A stretch of DNA of 64,000 bases from Rhizobium sp. 007 (GCF_015353075.1 NZ_CP064187.1:1302001-1366000), one strand, 5' to 3'; positions 45,671 through 54,972 are shown, counted from the stretch's first letter. Translations and numbers: made by a program. Notes: generated by a model from the sequence alone, not told the origin.

Positions 45671-46111
45671 TCGTGAACCTCGCGGGATACCCCGGCGTTC
45701 AGGCCGGGGAGGAACGCGAGAGCGGCCTTGGGCCGCTTCCCGCTGGGATTTGACATATTCGGCGATCACCGAGAGCGGTGCGCCGCCACAGCTTGCCGCA
45801 AAGGAGGACGGCGACCACAAAACGCCCTTGTGGTGGCGCCCGGTGATTTCCGGGCGGCTCTCGCGCAGACGTCGGCTGGATACGCCTTTGCGGCTGTTGA
45901 CCAGCTTCGACAGGGCGATCTTCGGAGGGTCATGCACCCGCAGGGGAACATGATCGTCCTCGCCGTCGCATTCGATCAATTCGGCCTCGAAGTCGCGACA
46001 CAGCTTGGCGAAGATGCGCCGCCGGTGGCGGATTGCCGGTTCTGACAGAACGTCACGGCGGTATTTCGTGACAAAGGCCTGCCAAATGACCATGGAGCAT
46101 GTAGACGACAT
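45668..46111 (-). pseudogene. IS200-type Y1 transposase TnpA with mutated active site
   Basis: Clear TnpA sequence: FVTKYRRDVLSEPAI, DFEAELIECDGEDDHV, LSKLVNSRKGVSSRRLRE. The HUH motif, normally HVHLL, reads HVPLR (second His lost), and the catalytic Tyr position in SPSYFAAS reads SPSSFAAS. Length is near normal, so the frame survives but single-strand cleavage should be lost. Divergent from TnpB. Confidence 0.8.
45690..45709. repeat. Left-end hairpin of IS200/IS605 element
   Basis: CCCCGGC-GTTCAG-GCCGGGG, the subterminal palindrome expected at the left end. Confidence 0.65.
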
Positions 46112-46166
46112 GCCTGCCGGTGCGATCCACGGTTGCGCTCCTTGGAGCAATTGATAGAATCGTAAC

Positions 46167-47415
46167 ATGATCCACCGCGCTTTCCGCTACAAGCTCGCTC
46201 CGACCGCCGAACAGGAAGTCCTGTTGCGGCAGTTCGCGGGGGTTGTGCGGCTGGTCTATAATCTGGCGCTGGAGCAGCGCAGGGACTGGTGGCGGCATTA
46301 CCGGCGGCAGACCGGGAACCGCTTGAACTCCATCGCCCAGGCGCGGGAATTGACCGCACTGCGGGCCGCGTTCGACTGGATTGCCGCCGTGCATGTGACG
46401 CCCCAGCAGCAGGCCCTGCGCGATCTGGACAAGGCGTATGCCAACTTCTTCGCCGGGCGCGCAGGATATCCCTCGCGGCCCGCAAGAAGGGCGTGAACGG
46501 CGCCTTCCGCTTTCAGGGGCGGGAGATCGAGGTCAAGCGCCTGAACGGCAAGTGGTCCGCCGCGCGCCTTCCCAAGATCGGCTGGGTGAAGTTCCGCGAC
46601 ACGCGGCGCCTGCGTGGCAAGACCATGAATGTGACGGTGAGCCTGGCGGCGAACGGCTGGCACATCGCCTTCGCCTGCGAAATCGACCATGCCGTCCCGC
46701 AAAACGATTTGCCCGCCGTGGGGATCGACCGGGGCGTGGCGAACACGCTGACGCTTTCGACCGGGGAGCATTGGTGGATGCCTGCCGGCCTTGCGGAGAT
46801 CGAGCGCAGGAAGCGCCGGGCCCAGCGCGTTCTGGCGCGGCGCAAGCGCGGGTCGCGCCGCCACGCCAAGGCCCCGCCGCCGTTGCAGCCTTGCAGGCCC
46901 GTGCTGCCCGCATCCGGCAGGATTGGCGGCACAAGGCCAGTCTTGATATCGCCCGTCGCTTCGCAACGGTCGTGCTGGAAGACCTCGCCACGCGCAACAT
47001 GACGCGCAGCGCCAGGGGAACCGTGGACGCGCCCGGAACCAACGTCTGCCAGAAGGCGGGCCTGAACCGGGCGATCCTCGAACAAGGCTGGCACGGCTTT
47101 GAAACCGTGTTGGCCTACAAGCTCGAAGAACGGGGCGGATACCTGTGCAAGGTCGATCCCCGCCACACCTCGCAGACCTGTTCGGCCTGCGCAGCCGTGG
47201 ACAGGGAAAGCCGCGAAAGCCAAGCGTCTTTCCGCTGTTGCCAATGCGGCTTGCGCGCCCATGCCGACCACAATGCTGCAATCAACATCCTGCGTCGGAA
47301 CACGGCGTCTATGATCGTGGAGGAAGGGCAGCCGCTCTCCGTTGAAGCGATAACGATCGGCGGAGCTTCGCGCCCCCTCGGAAATCCCCCGCTTTCAAGC
47401 GGGGGAAGATGTTAA
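46167..47415 (+). pseudogene. TnpB RNA-guided nuclease gene with two frameshifts
   Basis: Three frames cover the gene: MIHRAFRYKLAPTAEQEVLL to FFAGRAGYPSR (to ~46485); VNGAFRFQGREIEVKRLNGK to ERRKRRAQRVLARRKRGSR (to ~46865), with the first RuvC Asp in AVGIDRGVANTL; then RIRQDWRHKASLDIARRFAT, the catalytic Glu in VVLEDLATRNM, zinc-ribbon CSAC/CCQCG and the last Asp in HADHNAAINIL. All catalytic residues remain, but the frameshifts should prevent a full product. Confidence 0.85.
47386..47405. ncRNA. Right-end hairpin, probable omega-RNA 3' end
   Basis: CCCCCGCTT-TC-AAGCGGGGG just inside the right end. In active elements the tnpB 3' end and this hairpin form the guide RNA scaffold. With tnpB broken its use is doubtful. 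Confidence 0.5.
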
Positions 47416-47439
47416 TCAGGCCAGAGACGTGCAGCTTTC

Positions 47440-47570
47440 CATCTCGTCCGTGGGGATCGCGATCTCGCCGTCACGGCCAATGGCAAGCAGTATCGCGTCG
47501 TCAACGGCGATCCCAACAATTACGATGGCGTGACCAACGTCGTCCTTGTCGTCCAAAGAAGGATTGCGCC
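47440..47570 (+). pseudogene. Phage structural protein fragment after the IS
   Basis: DLAVTANGKQYRVVNGDPNN, YDGVTNVVLVVQRR is a convincing phage head/tail gene ending, lacking a start; it may be the rest of a gene cut by the insertion. Confidence 0.45.
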
Positions 47571-47783
47571 TCAGTCGTCGTGCGGCGCCGCCCATTCGCG
47601 CTCGAATTGGATGCTGTCATCGAGTGATGGGAACCAGCAGTGAGCGTCGACCCCAGGTGTTCCTGGTCCGCCGCTTGGTGCCTTGAGTATGTAAACGCCA
47701 GCGCACTTCTTCACGGAATTTGAGAGCTTTTCCAAATCCGAATAGGGAATGTTTGCGATAATCACGGGCCCGAAATTTCCCAT
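47571..47783 (-). CDS. Small hypothetical protein
   Basis: 70 residues: MGNFGPVIIANIPYSDLEKL and a Trp/Asp-rich end. Complete frame, no family recognised; start at 47783. Confidence 0.5.
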   Translation of the reverse strand: MGNFGPVIIANIPYSDLEKLSNSVKKCAGVYILKAPSGGPGTPGVDAHCWFPSLDDSIQFEREWAAPHDD

Positions 47784-47849
47784 CCGTCACTCCGTGTCTC
47801 TGCTTGGCTGAGTATCATCGAAAGCCGAAACGATGGAAAGGAACACCTA

Positions 47850-48014
47850 TGACTAAGTTGCTACTGCATAAGACCTATAGGGCCTGCACGCCCCGAACGA
47901 TCCTCGACATTCCGCGCGTGAGGCGGGTTCACTCGAAGCCATCGGCCTCGGGCAGATCATCAAGGATGAGGCTCCCGCTCCGAAGAAGGTAGGCAAGGGC
48001 GTCGACGCTGAATA
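47850..48014 (+). pseudogene. Small phage gene with a frameshift
   Basis: MTKLLLHKTYRACTPRTILD in one frame continues after about 47920 as SLEAIGLGQIIKDEAPAPKK in another, ending at TAA 48014. Good AAGG site before the ATG. Confidence 0.5.
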
Positions 48015-48172
48015 ATGGCCACCCTCCCTCATCGACGCGCTTTCTCCGAACATGGAGAAGACCTTCCGCGAGGCGATCGACGATATCAAGTCCGAGATTG
48101 CGCTGAGAGAGGTTGTCGAGCGTCTGGAGCGGCGCGATCACCCACCTCGAGGAAACTTCGCAATCGGATTAG
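48015..48172 (+). pseudogene. Phage minor head protein-like fragment
   Basis: SLIDALSPNMEKTFREAIDD, IKSEIALREVVERLERRD resembles the start of phage minor head/portal-associated proteins. No start and an early end; it marks the right limit of the phage debris. Confidence 0.45.
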
Positions 48173-48352
48173 CTCGAAACCGTAACAGGTCGGAGATTTT
48201 TAAAGCGGGTGCATCCAGCGTCCGCCAAGCAATTATTTGACAAACAATCATATTTTTGGAAAATGAGCGCCTCTCCAGGAGTAAACCTCCAAGGCAAAAG
48301 CCGGGCGCTGCGGTCTGGCTGAATTGCCAAAATCAGTCCGCTGTGATCCGAT

Positions 48353-49366
48353 ATGCCGGCCATTGAACAGGAAATTCGACAGGACGCGCGCATTCCGCCC
48401 GGCTATTGCGTTCGGGAGCTTCTGGCGTCGCCGCTGTTTGCAATGTCGCTGACGGAGGCGGCGAGCCGCCTCATAGCCATCTATCATGAGGCGCCGCGCG
48501 CGGTGCGCTATACGTCTGATCTGCGCCGTTGGCTCGTCGCCCAGGCCGCGCTCGCCTTCTATTTCGAGCGTCGGACGGATGCGAGCCGCGAGGATCTGAC
48601 GGTGACGCGTCTTACCGAGTTCGCGCCGCTGCACCAATTCGCCAGCAGGAATACGATCGCTTCCTATATAGCGCAGATGCGCCAGTACAAGCTCTTCACC
48701 GAACGGGAGAGCCAGGACAAGAGACTGCGGCCGTTGGCGATTTCCGATGCGGCGGAGCATCTTATCCGCAACTGGTTCGACAGCCATATGGCATCGCTGG
48801 ACAGGTTGGACGGGGGAGAGCGGCTTGCTCTTTCCCAGGCCGACCCACGGCTGCTTTACTATTCCCATCCGCCCGCTGCCCGGGCACTCATCGCCGATCC
48901 GCGCTGGAACGATCCGCCGGAAAGCGTGAAGACCTTCACGTTCACCAATCTCGGCAGCAATGTGATTCATGACCTGGTGGCCCGTTTTCCCTCGGGCAAT
49001 ACGCTTTCCGAGCGCTGCTATGTTGGCGAACTGAGGCCGGGAGATCTTGCAAGCCGCTACCATGTCTCGCGCACGCAGATCGTGCGCGTGCTGAACCGTG
49101 CGAGAGCCCTCGGCGACATCGGCTGGGACGGATCGCAATATGGCGAGAAATTCTGGATTTCCGCCCGCCTGATCGAAGATTATCGGGGATGGCAGGCCGT
49201 CAAATTCGAAGCGCTGTCGAGGTCGATGAGCGACGCTTGCGCAGATATACGCATAGTGCGGGCGTTCAGGCGCGATGCACTTCGCAACTCTGGGCGCACT
49301 GACGCTATCGTGTCGTCTCGCTGTCCAGCAGCCCGCAGCAGAATATGGCGATCAGCGCTGCGATGA
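48353..49366 (+). CDS. Putative winged-helix regulator
   Basis: 337 residues. The C-terminal third carries a helix-turn-helix (LRPGDLASRYHVSRTQIVRV, LNRARALGDIGWDG); an earlier HTH-like segment is LTEFAPLHQFASRNTIASYI. The last ~50 residues are poorly conserved in character and overlap a small gene on the other strand. Likely a chromosomal transcription regulator common in rhizobia; target unknown. Confidence 0.7.
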   Translation: MPAIEQEIRQDARIPPGYCVRELLASPLFAMSLTEAASRLIAIYHEAPRAVRYTSDLRRWLVAQAALAFYFERRTDASREDLTVTRLTEFAPLHQFASRNTIASYIAQMRQYKLFTERESQDKRLRPLAISDAAEHLIRNWFDSHMASLDRLDGGERLALSQADPRLLYYSHPPAARALIADPRWNDPPESVKTFTFTNLGSNVIHDLVARFPSGNTLSERCYVGELRPGDLASRYHVSRTQIVRVLNRARALGDIGWDGSQYGEKFWISARLIEDYRGWQAVKFEALSRSMSDACADIRIVRAFRRDALRNSGRTDAIVSSRCPAARSRIWRSALR

Positions 49367-49409
49367 TGAAGAAGTCGAACAACGTGAGATACTCGAAAAA
49401 GGCAGACAT
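49305..49409 (-). CDS. 34-residue membrane protein
   Basis: ATG at 49409 with GGAGGTG seven bases upstream; MSAFFEYLTLFDFFIIAALI then AIFCCGLLDSETTR: one membrane helix with two Cys. Overlaps the 3' end of the preceding plus-strand gene by about 60 bases. Small but convincing start. Confidence 0.55.
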   Translation of the reverse strand: MSAFFEYLTLFDFFIIAALIAIFCCGLLDSETTR

Positions 49410-49619
49410 GGCCTGCACCTCCTCCATTTCCTCCGGTTGTAAGAATACCACAAACCACCTCTTTGTTCCAAACAAGAGTTGCAGTCCCGGCCGCGTCGGA
49501 CGGCAGCCGGTTCAAGCGGGAGGATTCTTGCCGCAGTTGCTTACTGTGCCTTGAAAGCGCACGCCGCGGAGATTAAGAGGACGGGTGACAATGCCGCGTT
49601 CAACGGGCGAGAGGATATG

Positions 49620-50282
49620 ATGGATTTCGAAGCAGCACGCGCAAAGATGGTCGACAACCAGATCCGTACGACGGACGTCACGTCGCATTCCGTGCTGACG
49701 GCCTTCCTGACGGTGCCCCGCGAGGCCTTCGTGCCGGAGAAATCCAAGGCTCTGGCCTATATCGACAACGATGTCGAAATCTCCCCGGCAGCGGGCGGCA
49801 AGTCGGCGCGCTTCCTGATGGAAGCTTCGCCGCTGGCAAAGCTGCTGCAACTTGCTGCCATCACCACGGACGATGCGGTTCTCGAAGTCGGCTGTGGCAC
49901 GGGCTACACCTCGGCTCTGCTGGCCATGCTTGCCGGTTCGGTGGCTGCGCTTGAATGCGACGAAGCGCTTGCAGCCGAAGCAAAGAAGAACCTTTCCGGC
50001 TACGCCAACGTTTCCGTCGTCACCGGCGCGCTGGAGCAGGGCAACAGTGCCGGCGCGCCCTACGATCTGATCTTCGTCAATGGCTCCGTCGAGGAGGTCC
50101 CCGCTGCCCTTCTTGACCAGCTCGCCGAGGGCGGCCGTCTTGTCACCGTTCAGGGCTACGGCAACGCCGCCCGCGCCAAGGTGTTCTTCAGCGAAAACGG
50201 CGCTGTTTCGGAAAACGTGTTCTTCAATGCTTCGGTCAAGCCGTTGCCGGGCTTTGCCAAGGTTCGAGAGTTCGTCTTCTGA
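49620..50282 (+). CDS. pcm: Protein-L-isoaspartate O-methyltransferase family protein
   Basis: About 220 residues. N-terminal MVDNQIRTTDVTSHSVLTAF, VPREAFVPE, and the SAM loop VLEVGCGTGYTSALLA match Pcm of alphaproteobacteria. Repairs isoaspartyl residues by methylation (family function). ATG 49620 is favoured over 49617 by spacing to GAGAGG. Followed by terminator and intron. Confidence 0.85.
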   Translation: MDFEAARAKMVDNQIRTTDVTSHSVLTAFLTVPREAFVPEKSKALAYIDNDVEISPAAGGKSARFLMEASPLAKLLQLAAITTDDAVLEVGCGTGYTSALLAMLAGSVAALECDEALAAEAKKNLSGYANVSVVTGALEQGNSAGAPYDLIFVNGSVEEVPAALLDQLAEGGRLVTVQGYGNAARAKVFFSENGAVSENVFFNASVKPLPGFAKVREFVF

Positions 50283-50306
50283 GCGCAATTTTCAGGATTT
50301 ATGAAG

Positions 50307-50334
50307 CGGGCGCCTCGGGGCGCCCGTTTTGTTT
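50307..50334 (+). terminator. Rho-independent terminator of pcm
   Basis: CGGGCGCC-TCGG-GGCGCCCG followed by TTTTGTTT. The group II intron begins at the next base. Confidence 0.9.
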
Positions 50335-50986
50335 GTGCGCCAGGCATGGCGCGTGGTGTGCGAACACCGTTTGGCCGGGGTGGTATCCGGCCGATGACTT
50401 GGAGGTGAGAGTCCTCTGCGGGCCCTGGTGATGGGAACCGTTAGCTGAACAGCAAGGGCGTTGCCGCGAGGCGGGGTCTGAAGGAAGCTGTAGGCAAAGT
50501 GCCGGCCTGACGAACAGGAAGCGCATATGAGGCGTCCGCATCCGGGCGAGGGGGCAAACACACCCGAAGCCCGATATCACCCGGAGGGTGCGGGCGTAGA
50601 TGCGACAGGTATTTGGCACGAAGGTCACGCGTCTTACCCTGGGAGGTCTGCCGACCTGCCCCTGGTTTTCAGGTGTTGCTACCGGCGTCGAAAGGTGTCG
50701 GGATGGGGCGGCAGAAGTCAGCAGACGCCGTAGTAGCCGGACCAACCGGTGAAGGGCCGAACATGTCGACGGAGGCCGGACCGCTTTTCCGACCGCCTTG
50801 AGCAGATGCCTCGCAAGAGGGCCTAAGCCGGAGGTAGCGGGCGGAACCCGCGAGATAAGGCTGGGCGCTTGTAGGGCGGCGGGCATTGGGGACCATGAAA
50901 CCGAGCGCGACATGAACCGCCGTGTACGGAACCGTACGCACGGTGGTGTGGGAGGAGGGACGCCGCAAGGCTCCCTCCTACCCGAT
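50335..50986 (+). ncRNA. ORF-less group IIC intron
   Basis: Starts GTGCGCC and ends CTACCCGAT. Domain I/II-like segments (GGAGGTGAGAGTCCTCTGCG; GAAGGAAGCTGTAGGCAAAG) and, near the 3' end, a domain V hairpin CCGCCGTGTACGGAACCGTA with CGCACGGTGG: a CGC triad and a two-base bulge, the class C form. A domain VI stem (GGAGGAGGGA/TCCCTCCTAC) with a bulged A follows. It sits right behind a terminator hairpin, the preferred target of class C introns. A 25-30-codon stub (MGRQKSADAVVAG...) remains of a reverse transcriptase ORF; no RT domain is present. Confidence 0.85.
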
Positions 50987-51164
50987 TCGGCCTGTCGCAA
51001 AAGCGTCAGCGGCGCTGGCCTAGACTGCCGCAACAAAACTGTGCACGGGCGCATTCATTTGATTCGCGCTGATTTTTTTCATGTCTGGGGTATTCTAAGG
51101 TCTGGGTGATTCGGATGCCCACTCCACGCAATCCGATCTTGTTGCAGGGATAACGGGGATAGAT

Positions 51165-51989
51165 ATGGCTCAGCCAAGCGTAGTGCGTGAACCGTCCATG
51201 GAAGAGATTCTGGCGTCGATCCGCCAGATCATCGAGAGCAATGAGCCGGGCGCGGGCAGGGCGATTTCGCCGTCCCTGCCGCCTGTCTACGGCGCCGATG
51301 ACGAGGAGAGCGACTCCAACATCCATCTGACGGTCGACGAGACTTATGCTGACGTCGAGTTCCCCGAGCCTATGATGATGTCCGATCCGCGTTTCGTCGC
51401 GGCGAATTCGGCAGGCAGCCGCGAAGCCGAAGCGCCGGCGCCGGCGCGGGCGATGTCGCTTGCCGATGTTGCTGCCCGCGTTCGTGCCGCCTCGGAGCGT
51501 ACCGCACCGCAACCGCAGCGCGAAGCGCCGCCGGTCTTTCATCAACCGGAACCGGCCGGATCCCCCGACCAGGAAGCCCGCCATCCGGCGGAGGCCGTTT
51601 CAGCACCTTTTGGTGCTCCGCCGCCGGCCGCAATGCCGGCACCGGCCGTTGCGCAGGCAGAACGCGTTGACATGCCGCAGCCAGCCGCCGCAGAACCGGC
51701 GCAGCGGGCGGCCGTCTCGCCGGCCGCCGACGCTGAAGAAGAGCGTTTGCCGAATGTCGCCGAAGAAACCCAGAGCCTGATTTCGCAGAGCGCCGGCCTG
51801 CAGGTTGCACGCTCGTTCGAGGAGCTTGCGCTTGCGATTGATGGCGCCGAGCGCCGCTCGCTGGACGAGATTGCCGAGGACATGCTGCGCCCGATGCTGC
51901 GCGAGTGGCTGGACGACAACCTGCCGACGCTTGTCGAACGGCTGGTGCGCGAAGAAATCGAACGCGTGGCGCGCGGCCCGCGCCGCTGA
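51165..51989 (+). CDS. popZ: Polar organizing protein PopZ (DUF2497)
   Basis: 274 residues. N-terminal SMEEILASIRQIIESNEP, a long Pro/Ala-rich disordered middle, and the C-terminal oligomerisation block EDMLRPMLREWLDDNLPTLV, ERLVREEIERVARG. This tripartite form is PopZ, a polar scaffold that anchors the chromosome partition complex. Lies directly upstream of valS, its usual neighbour in rhizobia. Confidence 0.88.
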   Translation: MAQPSVVREPSMEEILASIRQIIESNEPGAGRAISPSLPPVYGADDEESDSNIHLTVDETYADVEFPEPMMMSDPRFVAANSAGSREAEAPAPARAMSLADVAARVRAASERTAPQPQREAPPVFHQPEPAGSPDQEARHPAEAVSAPFGAPPPAAMPAPAVAQAERVDMPQPAAAEPAQRAAVSPAADAEEERLPNVAEETQSLISQSAGLQVARSFEELALAIDGAERRSLDEIAEDMLRPMLREWLDDNLPTLVERLVREEIERVARGPRR

Positions 51990-52010
51990 CCGGGACCGCT
52001 TTTATCGAAC

Positions 52011-52042
52011 AAGCCGCTCCGGTCTCCGGGGCGGCTTTTTTA
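52011..52042 (+). terminator. Rho-independent terminator after popZ
   Basis: AAGCCGC and GCGGCTT stem region with an internal GG/CC extension, followed by TTTTTATT. Confidence 0.8.
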
Positions 52043-52106
52043 TTGACTTGCCGTCAGCCATCCTATTTACAACCCCCATCCTAAAACCCCGAAGTTTGGT
52101 CATAAA

Positions 52107-54947
52107 ATGCTCGACAAGACCTATGATTCCGCCGCAGTCGAACCGAAAATCGCCGCGAAATGGGATGAGGCCGATTCGTTCCGCGCGGGCGCCAACAAGA
52201 AGCCCGGCGCCGAGACCTTCACGATCGTCATCCCGCCGCCGAACGTGACCGGTTCGCTGCACATGGGACATGCGCTGAATAATACGCTGCAGGACATCAT
52301 GATCCGCTTTGAGCGCATGCGCGGCAAGGACGTGCTCTGGCAGCCGGGCATGGACCATGCGGGCATCGCCACACAGATGGTCGTCGAGCGCAAGCTGATG
52401 GAACAGCAGCTGCCGGGCCGGCGCGAGATGGGCCGCGACGCCTTCATCGAGAAGGTCTGGGAGTGGAAGGCGGAATCGGGCGGCTTGATCTTCAACCAGC
52501 TGAAGCGCCTAGGTGCTTCCTGCGACTGGTCGCGCGAACGGTTCACGATGGACGACGGGCTCTCGGAGGCGGTTCTCGAGGTTTTCGTCACTCTCTACAA
52601 AGAGGGTCTGATCTACAAGGACAAACGCCTCGTCAACTGGGACCCGAAGCTTCTGACGGCGATCTCCGACATGGAAGTCGAGCAGATTGAGGTCAAAGGC
52701 AATCTCTGGCATTTGCGCTATCCGCTTGAAGAGGGCGTCACCTATCAGCATCCCGTAGCCTTTGACGAGGAGGGTAAACCCACCGACTTCGAAACGCGCG
52801 ACTACCTGGTTGTTGCGACGACGCGGCCCGAGACCATGCTCGGCGATACTGGCGTCGCGGTGAATCCCGAAGACGAGCGCTACAAAGCGATCATCGGCAA
52901 ACACGTCATTTTGCCGATCGTCGGCCGCAAGATTCCGATCGTTGCCGACACCTACGCCGATCCGACGGCCGGCACCGGCGCCGTCAAGGTCACCCCTGCA
53001 CACGACTTCAACGACTTTGACGTTGCCAAGCGCACGGGCCTGCGTGCGATCAACGTGCTCAATACCGATGCTTCGGTTACCATCAAGGACAACGAGGACT
53101 TCCTGGAAGGTCTCGGCCATCCGGCCGCCTTGCATGGCGCCTGGGACCGGCTGGAAGGCCAGGATCGCTTCACGGCACGGAAGATCATCGTCGAGATTTT
53201 CGAGGAAGCGGGCCTGCTCGACAAGATCGAGCCGCACATACATACGGTCCCGCACGGCGACCGTGGCGGGGTGCCGATCGAGCCGCGTTTGACCGAACAA
53301 TGGTGGGTGGACAACAAGACGCTTGCGAAGCCTGCCATCGCATCGGTCCGTGAAGGCCGCACCCAGTTTGTTCCGAAGAACTGGGAGAATACTTACTTCC
53401 AGTGGATGGAGAACATCCAGCCCTGGTGCATTTCCCGCCAGCTCTGGTGGGGCCATCAGATCCCGGCCTGGTACGGTCCGGACGGCCAGGTCTTCGTCGA
53501 GAAAACCGAGGAGGAGGCGCTGCAGGCTGCGATCCAGCATTACCTCTCGCACGAAGGCCCGATGAAGGCCTATGTCGAGGACCTCTTGGAAAATTTCAAG
53601 CCGGGCGAAATCCTGACGCGCGACGAGGACGTTCTCGACACCTGGTTCTCCTCAGCGCTCTGGCCTTTCTCCACTCTCGGCTGGCCGGAGCAGACGCCGG
53701 AACTGGCGCGGTACTACCCGACGAACGTTCTCGTCACTGGCTTCGACATCATACCGTTTTGGGTGGTTCGTATGATGCAGATGGGCCTGCACTTCATGAA
53801 GGACGAGGACGGCAATCCGATCGAGCCCTTCCATACCGTCTATATCCACGCGCTCGTCCGCGACAAGAACGGCCAGAAGATGTCGAAGTCGAAGGGCAAC
53901 GTCATCGATCCGCTCGAACTGATGGACGAATACGGCGCCGACGCATTGCGCTTCACGCTGGCGATCATGGCTGCACAGGGCCGCGATGTTAAGCTCGATC
54001 CGGCCCGCATCGCCGGCTACCGGAACTTCGGCACCAAGCTTTGGAACGCCACGCGCTTTGCCGAAATGAACGGTGTCAAAAGCGATCCGAACTTCGTACC
54101 GGAGGCGACGGGGCTGACGATCAACCGCTGGATCCTGACGGAGCTTGCCCGTACGGAACGTGACGTAACGGAAGCAATCGAATCCTACCGCTTCAACGAT
54201 GCGGCCGGTGCGCTTTACCGGTTCGTCTGGAATCAGGTCTGCGACTGGTACCTGGAACTGCTGAAGCCGGTCTTCAGCGGTGAAGACGAGGGCGCGAAGA
54301 AGGAGGCTCAGGCCTGCAGCGCCTATGTACTCGAAGAGATCTACAAGTTGCTGCATCCGTTCATGCCGTTCATGACCGAGGAGCTTTGGGCGCATACAGC
54401 AGGCGAAGGCGTCGAGCGCGATACGCTGATCTGCCATGCCGAATGGCCGGCGCCGTCCTATGCCGACAATGCTGCAGCCGACGAGATCAACTGGCTGATC
54501 GACCTCGTCTCCGGCATCCGCTCGGTTCGCGCCGAAATGAACGTTCCGCCGTCGGCGACTGCGCCGCTGGTGGTCGTCAAGGCCAACAATCTGACGCGCG
54601 AACGGCTTGCCCGTCACGAGGCCGCGATCAAGCGCCTTGCCCGTGTCGAAGCGATTACGCTTGCCGATAGCGCCCCGAAGGGGGCAGCGCAGATCGTCGT
54701 CGCCGAAGCGACCGCCTGCCTGCCGCTCGGCAGCCTGATCGATCTTTCGGTTGAAAAAACTCGCTTGGAAAAGGCAATCACCAAGACCGAAGGAGAGATC
54801 GCGCGCATCAACGGTAAGCTTTCCAACGAGAAGTTCGTCGCCAATGCCAATCCGGACGTAGTGGAAGCGGAGCGCGAGAGGCTGGCCGAATTCCAGAGCC
54901 AGATCGCAAGCCTCAAGGTAGCGCTGTCGCGCGTCATTGAAGCCTAG
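52107..54947 (+). CDS. valS: Valyl-tRNA synthetase
   Basis: 946 residues, full length. HIGH-type motif PPNVTGSLHMGHAL, the CP1 editing domain (TTRPETMLGDTGVAV; VTPAHDFNDFDVAKR), KMSKSKGNVIDP, anticodon domain (WNQVCDWYLELLKP) and C-terminal coiled coil (SVEKTRLEKAITKTEGEIAR). Charges tRNA-Val. Ends at its own terminator. Confidence 0.97.
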   Translation: MLDKTYDSAAVEPKIAAKWDEADSFRAGANKKPGAETFTIVIPPPNVTGSLHMGHALNNTLQDIMIRFERMRGKDVLWQPGMDHAGIATQMVVERKLMEQQLPGRREMGRDAFIEKVWEWKAESGGLIFNQLKRLGASCDWSRERFTMDDGLSEAVLEVFVTLYKEGLIYKDKRLVNWDPKLLTAISDMEVEQIEVKGNLWHLRYPLEEGVTYQHPVAFDEEGKPTDFETRDYLVVATTRPETMLGDTGVAVNPEDERYKAIIGKHVILPIVGRKIPIVADTYADPTAGTGAVKVTPAHDFNDFDVAKRTGLRAINVLNTDASVTIKDNEDFLEGLGHPAALHGAWDRLEGQDRFTARKIIVEIFEEAGLLDKIEPHIHTVPHGDRGGVPIEPRLTEQWWVDNKTLAKPAIASVREGRTQFVPKNWENTYFQWMENIQPWCISRQLWWGHQIPAWYGPDGQVFVEKTEEEALQAAIQHYLSHEGPMKAYVEDLLENFKPGEILTRDEDVLDTWFSSALWPFSTLGWPEQTPELARYYPTNVLVTGFDIIPFWVVRMMQMGLHFMKDEDGNPIEPFHTVYIHALVRDKNGQKMSKSKGNVIDPLELMDEYGADALRFTLAIMAAQGRDVKLDPARIAGYRNFGTKLWNATRFAEMNGVKSDPNFVPEATGLTINRWILTELARTERDVTEAIESYRFNDAAGALYRFVWNQVCDWYLELLKPVFSGEDEGAKKEAQACSAYVLEEIYKLLHPFMPFMTEELWAHTAGEGVERDTLICHAEWPAPSYADNAAADEINWLIDLVSGIRSVRAEMNVPPSATAPLVVVKANNLTRERLARHEAAIKRLARVEAITLADSAPKGAAQIVVAEATACLPLGSLIDLSVEKTRLEKAITKTEGEIARINGKLSNEKFVANANPDVVEAERERLAEFQSQIASLKVALSRVIEA

Positions 54948-54972
54948 GCTTCCCCTTGGCGTATAATACCTG

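Larger units (their letters stand above)
45670..47420. mobile_element. Degenerate IS200/IS605-family element
   Basis: Hairpin, tnpA (leftward), tnpB (rightward) and terminal hairpin in order, about 1.75 kb. Both proteins are damaged. It lies inside the phage patchwork, with phage-like sequence (YRVVNGDPNNYDGVTNVVLV) resuming at about 47490. Exact ends are not determined. Confidence 0.8.

Noticed and set aside
29300..48240. Intact prophage
   Set aside because: No complete integrase, large terminase, portal, capsid or lysis set is present, and most structural pieces are truncated.
50613..50801. Reverse transcriptase ORF of the group II intron
   Set aside because: Only a short N-terminal-like stub exists; no RT motifs (YADD) are present.
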